From NCBI RefSeq assembly GCF_042686195.1, contig NZ_JBHUOQ010000003.1, forward strand, positions 1-64,000: a stretch of 64,000 nucleotides of DNA, written 5' to 3'. The DNA is from Corticicoccus populi (lineage in GTDB: Bacteria; Bacillota; Bacilli; Staphylococcales; Salinicoccaceae). This document shows positions 25,638 to 33,360 of this stretch, piece after piece. The position numbers were made by a program, and so were the translations under genes. The notes below the pieces were generated by a model, which saw nothing but the letters and a program-made list of their open reading frames with translations, did no database searches and was not told the origin of the DNA. Position 1 is the stretch's first letter, and each line of letters begins with the position of its first letter.

Positions 25638-26897
25638 TTAAAGTAATAGTTTAACAGGATTTTCAACCAATTCCTTTACGGTATCGCAAAAAGCAGCGGC
25701 AGGTGCACCGTTGATGACCCGGTGGTCGAATGACAGACTCAATGTCGATTTTTTGACTTTGACACATTTGTCATCAACTAAATCAACAACATCATACATT
25801 CCGCCGATTCCGAGAATGGCTGCCTGAGGCTTATTAATAATTGGTGTGAATTGTTTTATATTATACATGCCAAGATTACTGATTGTAAATGTACCATCCG
25901 ACATTAAGCCCTCGGTGAAGTTTTTGTCTTTAATCTGCCTGATGATTTTTTTGCTTTCTTCCGATATAGAAGAAAGACCGCGCTGACCGGCATTTTTAAT
26001 GACCGGGACAAATAATTCGCTGCCTGATGCGACTGCAATGCCGATATTTACAGACTCATGGTGATGGATTTCATTGTTTTGGTAAGTGATATTGATATCC
26101 GGATGTTTCTTTAAAGCAGCAGATACTGCAGCTGTGAACAGATCATTAAATGATATTTTAATGTCATCAGTGTTATCGTTTAATGTTTTACGCAGTTCAA
26201 TCAGTCTGCCCATGGAAACTTCAAAGTCCATTGTTACGTGAGGTATCGTGTTTCTGCTGTCAAGCATTCTGTCGGCGGTCACTTTTTGAGCGCCTTTCAG
26301 TTTACTTGTTTTTACCGTCTCAGGCTGCCCGGCTGCAGCAGTTTCTGCTGTTTTTGGACTCTGTTTTTCATCTTTGATGCTGTTAATGTACTCTGCTACA
26401 TCTTCTCTATGGATTCTGCCGTTTCTGCCGCTTCCAGTCACATCTTTAATATCGACATCATTGTTTCTTGCGAGTGCACGGGCTGACGGAGTCGCAGGGA
26501 CTTTACCGATTCTGGATTGTGTGTTTTCCGCTCCAGTGTCATCCTTACTGTCTTTGCGGACATCAGTCTCAGTATTTTCAGAAGACGCGTCACTATTTTG
26601 TTCAGTATCATCAGTATCTCCCGATGCTTGTTCAGGCGGCGTGTCCGGAACGTCTTCACCGCTGTCGCCGATGTATCCGATGACCTGATTGACCGGTACA
26701 ACATCATCTGTTTCATAATATTTTTTCAAGAGCACACCGTCATGATAGGATTCTACTTCAATGTTAATTTTATCTGTCATTATTTCAAGAATCGGTTCGC
26801 CTGTTTCAACGGTGTCACCTTCGTCTTTAAACCATTCAATGACAGTACCTTCAGCCATTGTACTGCTTAGTTTAGGCATAAATATTTCTTTAGCCAT
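25638..26897 (-). CDS. Dihydrolipoamide acyltransferase E2 of an acetoin-dehydrogenase-like complex
   Basis: A 419-residue E2: one lipoyl domain with the lipoyl lysine in IMTDKINIEV (Lys43), an acidic linker, the E1/E3-binding domain (about 130-168, VPATPSARALARNN), a second linker and the acyltransferase core ending in SFDHRVINGAPAAAF. The usual HxxxDG is HxxxNG, as I recall for Azotobacter E2p, so activity is plausible. It transfers the acyl group to CoA. No E3 gene is nearby; a shared lipoamide dehydrogenase must be used. It lies 3 bases after E1-beta. Confidence 0.92.
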   Translation of the reverse strand: MAKEIFMPKLSSTMAEGTVIEWFKDEGDTVETGEPILEIMTDKINIEVESYHDGVLLKKYYETDDVVPVNQVIGYIGDSGEDVPDTPPEQASGDTDDTEQNSDASSENTETDVRKDSKDDTGAENTQSRIGKVPATPSARALARNNDVDIKDVTGSGRNGRIHREDVAEYINSIKDEKQSPKTAETAAAGQPETVKTSKLKGAQKVTADRMLDSRNTIPHVTMDFEVSMGRLIELRKTLNDNTDDIKISFNDLFTAAVSAALKKHPDINITYQNNEIHHHESVNIGIAVASGSELFVPVIKNAGQRGLSSISEESKKIIRQIKDKNFTEGLMSDGTFTISNLGMYNIKQFTPIINKPQAAILGIGGMYDVVDLVDDKCVKVKKSTLSLSFDHRVINGAPAAAFCDTVKELVENPVKLLL

Positions 26898-26900
26898 CCA

Positions 26901-27896
26901 TTACACCTCCTTAACTTTGTAGTTCACCATTTCATCAACAGTTTCAATAATGTCTTCAACAGAAGGGACAGTCGCTTTTTCGAGATTCGGGTTATAAGGA
27001 ATAGGTACAAAAGCGGCACCAAGTCTTCTGACAGGGTAGTCGAGATAATCAAATGCATCACTTTCTGCAATCAGTGAGGCAATCTCCCCGCCGATTCCGC
27101 CGAATTTCACCGCTTCATGGACGACGAGTACTTTTCCGGTTTTTGATACGGATTCAACGACTGTTTCAGTATCAAACGGTACAAGGGTTCTCGGGTCAAC
27201 AATCTCTACATCAATGCCTTTTTCTTCAAGCGATTGTGCTGCTTCAAGTGCTTTATGAACCATAATTCCTGTAGCGACAATTGTGACATCGGATCCTTCC
27301 CGTTTAATATCCGCTTTTCCAAGGGGGATGCTGTACTGTTCTTCCGGAACGTCTCCTGATGTTTTATAGAGTAGTTTATGTTCATAAAAAACGACCGGGT
27401 TATTGTCGTCAATGGCTGCTTTTAACAGTCCTTTTGCATCTGCTGCTGTGGACGGCTGTACGACTTTCAGTCCGGGCACATGGGCTACCCATGCTTCAAG
27501 GCTCTGGGAATGCTGGGCGGCAGCACCCGTACCGGAACCGGCAGGTGTTCTGAGCACCATCGGGATGGTTCCTTTCCCGCCGTACATATATCTGATTTTT
27601 GCTGCCTGATTCGCAAGATTATCCATGGCAATTGTTATAAAATCAGAGAATTGAAGTTCTAAAATCGGACGCATCCCGGTTAAAGCAGCACCCACTGCTG
27701 TGCCGGATATAGCGGCTTCTGAAATAGGTGTGTTCCGGATGCGTTCAGGGCCGAATTCTTCAATCATTCCGCGCGTGACTCCAAAAGCACCGCCGTAAAC
27801 ACCAATATCCTCGCCAAGAATGAAAACATCATCGTTATTACGCATTTCCTGTGACAGTGCTTCTCTGACAGCTTCCAAGTATGTTATTTCTCTCAT
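26901..27896 (-). CDS. Thiamine-dependent dehydrogenase E1 component, beta subunit (AcoB-like)
   Basis: A 331-residue transketolase-like beta subunit. It has the E1-beta features GEDIGVYGGAFGVTRGM, RIRNTPISEAAISG and FSDFITIAMDNLANQAAKIR, which look closer to acetoin dehydrogenase AcoB than to PDH or branched-chain E1-beta. With E1-alpha it binds thiamine diphosphate and cleaves a 2-oxo or acyloin substrate, passing the acyl group to lipoyl-E2. It has a good GGAGG site and lies 19 bases after E1-alpha. Substrate is inferred only from context. Confidence 0.9.
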   Translation of the reverse strand: MREITYLEAVREALSQEMRNNDDVFILGEDIGVYGGAFGVTRGMIEEFGPERIRNTPISEAAISGTAVGAALTGMRPILELQFSDFITIAMDNLANQAAKIRYMYGGKGTIPMVLRTPAGSGTGAAAQHSQSLEAWVAHVPGLKVVQPSTAADAKGLLKAAIDDNNPVVFYEHKLLYKTSGDVPEEQYSIPLGKADIKREGSDVTIVATGIMVHKALEAAQSLEEKGIDVEIVDPRTLVPFDTETVVESVSKTGKVLVVHEAVKFGGIGGEIASLIAESDAFDYLDYPVRRLGAAFVPIPYNPNLEKATVPSVEDIIETVDEMVNYKVKEV

Positions 27897-27915
27897 TACT
27901 TACGACCTCCAAATT

Positions 27916-28896
27916 TTATTCTGCGTATACATCTTCAAGCAGGGTGGATAAATCAGGTTCTTCACTGTCTAAAGCAAACTGAACACTCGCTTCGATTTCT
28001 TCAACTGCTTTTTCTTTTAACTGTTTTAATTCATCTTCACTGACGATACCTTCGCTGACTAAAGCATCTCCGAGTAATTTAATTGGATCTTTCTGACGCC
28101 ATTCTTTTTCTTCTTCACGTGTACGGTATTTCTTTGCGTCACTCTTCGAGTGGCCTTTCCAGCGGTATGTTTTGAACTCCACTAATGAAGGTCCATTGCC
28201 GGCCCGTGCATAGTCCACAGCTTCTTCTGTTGCTGTCATCACTTCGAAAATATTATTGCCGTCTGCGACATTTCCCGGAATACCGTATGCTGCTGCTCTT
28301 TCGGCAATATCTTTAATGTTGGTCATATCATTGACTGACCCGGACATGCCGTATTGATTGTTTTCACAGACGAATACAACAGGAAGCTTCCATATTGAAG
28401 CGAGATTCAGTGCTTCATGAAAACTGCCCTCATTTGAAGCGCCGTCGCCAAAGAAACAAACGACAACACTGCCCTGATTTTTCATCTGGGAAGTTAGTGC
28501 CGCACCTGTCGCAATAGCGAACCCGCCGCCTACAATACCGTTTGCACCGAGGTTTCCTTTTTCAAGGTCCGCGATGTGCATTGAACCGCCTTTTCCTTTA
28601 CAGTAGCCGGTTTTTCGGCCGAAAAGTTCAGCCATCATATATTTTGTTTCCGCACCCTTTGCAATACAGTGGCCGTGTCCCCTGTGTGTGCTGGTAATCA
28701 TGTCTGAGTCGCTCAGCAGTGCACATACACCGGAAGCAGTTGCTTCCTGACCGACAGCAAGATGGGTCGTACCGTGAATCTTACCTTTCGCAAAAAATTC
28801 ATCTACTTTTTCATCAAACAGACGGATTAACCACATTTCTTCATAAAGCTGGCTTAAATCATCGACAGTAACATTTTCTGGTAATTTAAAATCCAT
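27916..28896 (-). CDS. Thiamine-dependent dehydrogenase E1 component, alpha subunit (AcoA-like)
   Basis: A 326-residue E1-alpha. The thiamine diphosphate motif is FFGDGASNEGSFHEALNLA, ending in ENNQYGMS, as in acetoin dehydrogenase AcoA. TSTHRGHGHCIAKG and the KGKGGSMHIADLE region are also typical. It is the first gene of the E1-alpha/E1-beta/E2/regulator unit, divergent from the PTS operon. An AGGAGG site precedes the ATG. No acetoin-specific activator (AcoR) or E3 accompanies it, which argues for a substrate other than acetoin. Confidence 0.9.
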   Translation of the reverse strand: MDFKLPENVTVDDLSQLYEEMWLIRLFDEKVDEFFAKGKIHGTTHLAVGQEATASGVCALLSDSDMITSTHRGHGHCIAKGAETKYMMAELFGRKTGYCKGKGGSMHIADLEKGNLGANGIVGGGFAIATGAALTSQMKNQGSVVVCFFGDGASNEGSFHEALNLASIWKLPVVFVCENNQYGMSGSVNDMTNIKDIAERAAAYGIPGNVADGNNIFEVMTATEEAVDYARAGNGPSLVEFKTYRWKGHSKSDAKKYRTREEEKEWRQKDPIKLLGDALVSEGIVSEDELKQLKEKAVEEIEASVQFALDSEEPDLSTLLEDVYAE

Positions 28897-28920
28897 AAGA
28901 CGCCTCCTGTTTTTACATTA

Positions 28921-28975
28921 GTTCCTATCAGGAACATTTGAAAAGATTATCGCATGATAGTTACAATTGTGTCAA
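28921..28975 (-). promoter_or_regulatory. Promoter of the E1/E2 operon with candidate SorC-type operator
   Basis: On the minus strand TTGACA (28975-28970) and GATAAT (28951-28946) are 18 bases apart. Downstream of the -10, at 28921-28935, lies the perfect inverted repeat GTTCCTATCAGGAAC (6-3-6), flanked on the minus strand by AATGTAAA as in its partner site. Its location fits repressor blocking of transcription. Confidence 0.7.
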
Positions 28976-29029
28976 TATTTTATCCCGTCCGTTGAAAAAA
29001 TAAATTTTCACATAATGTTCAAAATTATA

Positions 29030-29090
29030 TTGACAAGATAATGTAACCGCTTTATTATTTACATAAGTTCTAAAATAGAACAAATGTAAA
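29030..29090 (+). promoter_or_regulatory. Promoter of the PTS operon with candidate SorC-type operator and weak cre-like site
   Basis: TTGACA (29030-29035) and TATTAT (29053-29058) are 17 bases apart. Over the expected start lies GTTCTAAAATAGAAC (29067-29081), a perfect 6-3-6 inverted repeat inside a 33-bp near-palindrome with TTTACAT and ATGTAAA ends (29058-29090). TGTAACCGCTTTAT (29042-29055) resembles a CcpA cre site with two mismatches, so catabolite repression is possible. Confidence 0.72.
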
Positions 29091-29102
29091 GGGTGGGTGT
29101 AT

Positions 29103-29486
29103 ATGCAAAGTGTTATTTTCATTTTCCTGGTGTTCATTGCCTTATGGGGTGCTCAGTTCATACTGACACATTATCAGTTGAAGAATTACTATAAAACAAT
29201 TGCTGAAATGAGCAGAAGGGATTCAGGTTACCTTGGTGTCGGTGTCAGTAAGAAGCGTTTCGGCAAAGGGGTTGTGATTATTTTAGTCAGTGACAATGAG
29301 GACAATGTGATTGACGCTAAAATAATGAGCGGAGTGACGGTGTTTACGAGGTTTGAGAAATACAGTGAATTAATCGGGGAGAAGATCGCGATACTTAAAG
29401 AAAGTCATCATAGATTTAACGAACAGACGTATAAAGCACTTAATGATGCAATTAAGAAAATAGACAATGAAAAATATCAAGTATAA
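29103..29486 (+). CDS. gutM: GutM/SrlM-like glucitol operon protein
   Basis: A 127-residue protein of the GutM family, found with glucitol-type PTS genes and described as an activator in enterobacteria. It has one N-terminal membrane-spanning segment (about 2-20) and a soluble part with DSGYLGVGVSKKRFGKGVVI, typical for the family. In this setting the mechanism is unclear. The ATG at 29103 is preferred over a GTG two codons earlier. It is first in the PTS operon, 12 bases before srlA. Confidence 0.82.
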   Translation: MQSVIFIFLVFIALWGAQFILTHYQLKNYYKTIAEMSRRDSGYLGVGVSKKRFGKGVVIILVSDNEDNVIDAKIMSGVTVFTRFEKYSELIGEKIAILKESHHRFNEQTYKALNDAIKKIDNEKYQV

Positions 29487-29498
29487 GGGGGATTTAAA

Positions 29499-30032
29499 AT
29501 GGACTTTATCGTAAGAATAGCAGAAGGGTTTATCGGGATGTTTCAGGAAGGCGGAGATACTTTCATCGGCATGGTAACAGGCATTATTCCATTGTTGATT
29601 GTATTAATTACCGCGGTAAATGCTGTGGTGAGATTTGTTGGTGAGGAGCGGGTGACACGTTTTGCGCAGAAGCTGACAAAGTATTTCATCTTCAGATATA
29701 CACTGTTTCCACTTTTGGCAGTATTCTTTTTAACGAATCCAATGGCATATACTTTCGGCCGATTTTTACCGGAGAAACAAAAGCCTGCATTCTATGACTC
29801 GGCAGTATCATTTGTACATCCGATTACAGGGCTTTTCCCGCATGCGAATCCGGCGGAACTGTTTGTGTATCTTGGTGTTGCTGCAGGTTTGACAACGCTC
29901 GGATTATCACTCGGGCCGCTCGCAATTATGTATTTTATTACGGGGATTGTAGTGATTTTAATCCGTGGTGTGGTCACTGAATTTATCACGGTGCGTATGA
30001 TGAAAAAACAGGGATACTTTGATAAGGAGTAG
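29499..30032 (+). CDS. srlA: PTS glucitol/sorbitol-type transporter, IIC component
   Basis: A 177-residue membrane protein of the glucitol IIC (IIC2) family with about four hydrophobic segments. Recognisable stretches are GIIPLLIVLITAVNAVVRFVG, broken by RVTRFAQK, and GLFPHANPAELFVYLGVAAG. With SrlE it forms the membrane channel that phosphorylates the incoming polyol. A GGGGG site precedes the ATG. Polyol specificity cannot be read from the sequence. Confidence 0.92.
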   Translation: MDFIVRIAEGFIGMFQEGGDTFIGMVTGIIPLLIVLITAVNAVVRFVGEERVTRFAQKLTKYFIFRYTLFPLLAVFFLTNPMAYTFGRFLPEKQKPAFYDSAVSFVHPITGLFPHANPAELFVYLGVAAGLTTLGLSLGPLAIMYFITGIVVILIRGVVTEFITVRMMKKQGYFDKE

Positions 30033-30043
30033 GGGGAAAACTT

Positions 30044-31057
30044 ATGTATAAACATGTGAAGATATCAAAAGGTTCCGGCGGCTGGGGCGGACCGTTAACT
30101 ATAAAACCGGATGAAACAAAAAAATATATCGTGTCTGTCACAGGCGGGGGCATTGACCCTCTGACTCAGCATATTGCAGAAATGACAGGTGCAGAGGCAG
30201 TGGACGGCTTCAGTACAAGAGTGGGCTATGAAGAGATGGCATGTGTCGTGATTGACTGCGGCGGTACGGCGAGATGTGGTATTTATCCGAAAAATAATGT
30301 GCTGACTGTTAACCTTCATGCAACAGGACCGTCTGGGCCGTTGATGCAGTTTATTAAGGAACACAATTTTGTGTCCGGGGTTAAAAAGAATAATGTGGAG
30401 TATACAGATAAAGAGGCGTCTGATGAAACAGAGGCTGTGACACATCAGGAAGCAGCGAATGAAAAAACTGCGCATGAGATTAAAGAGGAAGCAAAGATAA
30501 AAGCGAAAGAAAATTATCCGCAGGAGCGTAAGAAAGGTTTTATCGAGCGTTTCGGCCGGGCGATGGGCGGTGTCGTCAGCGTATTCTATCAGGCAGGGCG
30601 TGAAACGATTGATCAGGTAATTAAAAACATACTGCCTTTCATGGCTTTTGTGTCGATGCTGATTGGTATTATCACTTTTACCGGAATCGGTGATTTAATT
30701 GCGAATCTTGTGACGCCGCTTGCAGGAAATATTTTTGGTCTGCTCCTGCTGTCAGTGATTGTCTCTCTGCCGATTCTTTCACCTGTACTTGGTCCCGGGG
30801 CTGTTATCGCGCAGGTGGTCGGTGTCTTAATCGGTACTGAAATCGGCCGGGGAAATATTCCGCCGGAGATGGCACTGCCTGCACTATTTGCAATTAACCC
30901 TCAGGCCGGGGCTGACTTTGTGCCGGTTGGACTGACGTTAGGTGAAGCAGAGCCTGAAACAATTGAAGTCGGTGTGCCTGCAGTACTGTTTTCAAGGGTA
31001 ATCACAGGTCCGCTTGCAGTATTAATCGCATTCGGATTCAGTTTCCTGATTTATTAA
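30044..31057 (+). CDS. srlE: PTS glucitol/sorbitol-type transporter, IIB-IIC component
   Basis: A 337-residue fusion: N-terminal IIB domain (about 1-125) with the phosphorylated Cys region DCGGTARCGIYPKNN, a charged linker (about 125-165), and a membrane domain with HPFMAF-like LPFMAFVSMLIG and LSPVLGPGAVIAQVVG. It receives phosphate from IIA and passes it to the imported polyol. The linker is Glu/Lys/Ala-rich. It starts 11 bases after srlA and is followed closely by srlB. Confidence 0.93.
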   Translation: MYKHVKISKGSGGWGGPLTIKPDETKKYIVSVTGGGIDPLTQHIAEMTGAEAVDGFSTRVGYEEMACVVIDCGGTARCGIYPKNNVLTVNLHATGPSGPLMQFIKEHNFVSGVKKNNVEYTDKEASDETEAVTHQEAANEKTAHEIKEEAKIKAKENYPQERKKGFIERFGRAMGGVVSVFYQAGRETIDQVIKNILPFMAFVSMLIGIITFTGIGDLIANLVTPLAGNIFGLLLLSVIVSLPILSPVLGPGAVIAQVVGVLIGTEIGRGNIPPEMALPALFAINPQAGADFVPVGLTLGEAEPETIEVGVPAVLFSRVITGPLAVLIAFGFSFLIY

Positions 31058-31078
31058 TTTTTGAATGGAGGAATCATT

Positions 31079-31438
31079 TTGGAAAAGCTACACGGTAATA
31101 TTATGGAGCTCGGCAGCGAGTGGGAAATGATTAAAAGCGAAAATATGGTGATTTTATTCAACCATCATTCGCCGCAGGAATTAAAAGATATTTCAGTCGT
31201 TCACGATGGTGAAGTGACTCAGGATGTAGAGGCAGGGGATGTTCTGGTGCTTCATGAAACAGAATATGAAATCCTCTTTGTCGGAGATAAAGCGAATGAA
31301 ACGCTGAGAGAACTCGGTCACGCGACGTTTAAATTTAATGATGAAAGTAATGCGGATCTGCCGGGGACAATTTGTCTTCAGAAAAAAGCGATTCCTGACC
31401 TGGAAGTCGGGCAGAAAGTCATTATAAAAACTAAATAA
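31079..31438 (+). CDS. srlB: PTS glucitol/sorbitol-type IIA component
   Basis: A 119-residue cytoplasmic IIA of the glucitol family. The likely phosphorylated histidine is in ISVVHDGE, aligned with the active histidine of E. coli SrlB. The C-terminal LRELGHATFKFN and LPGTICL are family-like. The TTG at 31079 is chosen because GGAGGA lies 6 bases before it; an in-frame TTG at 31061 precedes that signal. It depends on general EI and HPr encoded elsewhere. Confidence 0.9.
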   Translation: MEKLHGNIMELGSEWEMIKSENMVILFNHHSPQELKDISVVHDGEVTQDVEAGDVLVLHETEYEILFVGDKANETLRELGHATFKFNDESNADLPGTICLQKKAIPDLEVGQKVIIKTK

Positions 31439-31453
31439 CATGGAGGCAAAAAT

Positions 31454-32746
31454 ATGCTGGGTGTGAATAGAGAACTTGTAGAGCTTGAAAAATCGGGAAA
31501 AGAAATACGGGTCGGCTTAGTCGGCGCCGGTCAGATGGGACGCGGAATGATTTCCCAGATTGAGTCTATGAAAGGCATGAGAGTAGCTGCGACAGCAGAT
31601 ATTAATCTGGATAATGTGAAACATGCATATTCAATCGCAGGAATAAACGATGCGGATGTTGCCGTGCCGGAAAATATCGGTGAGGCGGATCAGGCGCTCG
31701 GTGAAGGTAAATACCTGGCGTTAACGGATACAGACTTATTGTGTGAGGTTAAAGGACTCGATGTCATTGTTGATGCGACGGGTGTGCCGGAGGTTGGTGC
31801 ACTTGTTGCTGTCAAAGCAATTGAAAATAAAAAGCATATTGTCATGCTGAATGTTGAAGCGGACATTACTGTCGGAGTATATCTGAATAAGCTTGCAGGT
31901 GAAAACGGAGTTGTCTACACAGGATCTGCAGGTGATGAGCCGGGGGCGATTATGGAACTTTACGATTTTGCGGATGCGCTCGGCTTCAACATTGTCGGTG
32001 CGGGGAAAGGTAAAAATAATCCATTAAACCTGGATGCAAATCCGGACAGTGTGGCTCAGGCTGCGGCGGAGAAAAAGTCAAATCCGAAAATGATTGCCTC
32101 CTTCCAGGATGGTACAAAAACGATGGTGGAAATGAATGCAGTTGCCAATGCGACCGGCTTTCTGCCGGATAAGCCCGGAATGCACGGCTTTAAAGCGGGC
32201 GTGAAGGAACTCCCTGATATCTTTCGTCTTGAAGAAGACGGCGGTCAGGTGAAAAACCATAGGATTGTTGACTTTGTGAATGGTATTGCACCCGGTGTAT
32301 TCTTAATCATTTCTTCCGATAAAGAGGAAGTAAATGAAGAAATGAAATATTTAAGTATGGGTGACGGCCCGAACTATGTTCTCTACAGACCGTATCACTT
32401 AACGAGTCTTGAAACGCCGTTATCTATCGCAAAAGCATATCTTCACAACACACCGACGATTGCGCCGAATGCCGGAATGATTGCAGAAACAGCGACAGTT
32501 GCAAAGGTGGATTTGAAGGCTGGAGAAAGTCTCGATACAATCGGCGGCTTCACTATTTACGGCAGAATTTATGAGTACGAAGAAGCAAAATCGCTGAATG
32601 CTCTGCCGATTGGTCTGGTAAACAACAGGCTCGTGCTTAAAAATGATGTGAAAAAAGGTGACGTCATTACATATGATGATGTCAATGATGATGAAAACTC
32701 ATTCATCTGGAAGCTTAGAAAAAAACAGAATGAAATGCTCGATTAA
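31454..32746 (+). CDS. Homoserine-dehydrogenase-like oxidoreductase with C-terminal SAF domain (DRL/COG4091-type)
   Basis: A 430-residue protein. The N-terminal Rossmann domain has VGLVGAGQMGRGM (Gly24, Gly26, Gly29), then VIVDATGVPEVGA and GSAGDEPGAIMELYDFA. The C-terminal SAF-like part is near 375-415 (GLVNNRLVLKNDVKKGD). This architecture matches the group I recall as COG4091, to which the Brucella DXR-like enzyme DRL belongs (1-deoxyxylulose 5-phosphate to 2-C-methylerythritol 4-phosphate). Here it ends a PTS operon facing E1/E2 genes, so I infer it oxidises the imported polyol phosphate. It is neither a true homoserine dehydrogenase context nor a classic SrlD. Terminator follows. Confidence 0.82.
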   Translation: MLGVNRELVELEKSGKEIRVGLVGAGQMGRGMISQIESMKGMRVAATADINLDNVKHAYSIAGINDADVAVPENIGEADQALGEGKYLALTDTDLLCEVKGLDVIVDATGVPEVGALVAVKAIENKKHIVMLNVEADITVGVYLNKLAGENGVVYTGSAGDEPGAIMELYDFADALGFNIVGAGKGKNNPLNLDANPDSVAQAAAEKKSNPKMIASFQDGTKTMVEMNAVANATGFLPDKPGMHGFKAGVKELPDIFRLEEDGGQVKNHRIVDFVNGIAPGVFLIISSDKEEVNEEMKYLSMGDGPNYVLYRPYHLTSLETPLSIAKAYLHNTPTIAPNAGMIAETATVAKVDLKAGESLDTIGGFTIYGRIYEYEEAKSLNALPIGLVNNRLVLKNDVKKGDVITYDDVNDDENSFIWKLRKKQNEMLD

Positions 32747-32782
32747 TAAAATTCCCGCCGGATGCCCGGCGGGAATTTTATT
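32745..32782. terminator. Bidirectional terminator between the PTS operon and trpG
   Basis: AATAAAATTCCCGCCGG and CCGGCGGGAATTTTATT are perfect 17-bp arms around a 4-base loop, with A and T tracts. It separates two convergent operons. Confidence 0.93.
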
Positions 32783-32787
32783 GTTTT

Positions 32788-33360
32788 TTAATGGATATAT
32801 TCGGTGATGATGTTTTGGATGAATTGTTTCCCGGCAGGAGTTCCAATAGATTCCGGATGGAACTGGACCCCTTCTATCGGCAGTGTTTTATGGCGTATGC
32901 CCATCACTTCTCCATTTTTTGTTTCTGATGTAATTTCAAAACAGGTCGGCAGTGTTTCCCGTTTTACAATTAGTGAATGGTATCGCATGACTTCCATTTC
33001 CCGGTCGAATGCTGTGTATATACCGTCTCCTGTGTGACGGATTAAAGATGTTTTTCCGTGCTGGAGGGAAGGTGCCGGTACAACATCGCCGCCGAACGCC
33101 TGTGCCAGTGCCTGCTCACCGAGACAGACACCAAAAATCGGATAGGTTTCTTTGAAAGCATCGATGAGTGTCATCGTCATTCCGGTTTCATCAGGTGAAC
33201 ATGGTCCCGGTGATAGAACAATTAAATCAGGATTCAGGTCTTTGACTTCTTCAAGGTTAATCATGTCGTTTTTTACGACGGTCACTTCCTGACCGAGCTC
33301 TCCAAAATACTGTACCAGATTAAATGTGAATGAATCGTAATGATCAATCATCAGTATCAT
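32788..33360 (-). CDS. trpG: Anthranilate synthase / aminodeoxychorismate synthase glutaminase subunit (TrpG/PabA)
   Basis: A 190-residue class I glutaminase: MILMIDHYDSFTFNLVQ start, SPGPCSPDE, nucleophile in FGVCLGEQ (Cys79) and FHPESIG. The residue after CLG is Glu where His is usual in this family. It resembles the dual-use PabA/TrpG of Bacilli, so it may also serve folate synthesis. The ATG at 33360 follows AGGTGA, overlapping trpE by 17 bases; a longer frame from 33396 lies inside trpE. Confidence 0.9.
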   Translation of the reverse strand: MILMIDHYDSFTFNLVQYFGELGQEVTVVKNDMINLEEVKDLNPDLIVLSPGPCSPDETGMTMTLIDAFKETYPIFGVCLGEQALAQAFGGDVVPAPSLQHGKTSLIRHTGDGIYTAFDREMEVMRYHSLIVKRETLPTCFEITSETKNGEVMGIRHKTLPIEGVQFHPESIGTPAGKQFIQNIITEYIH

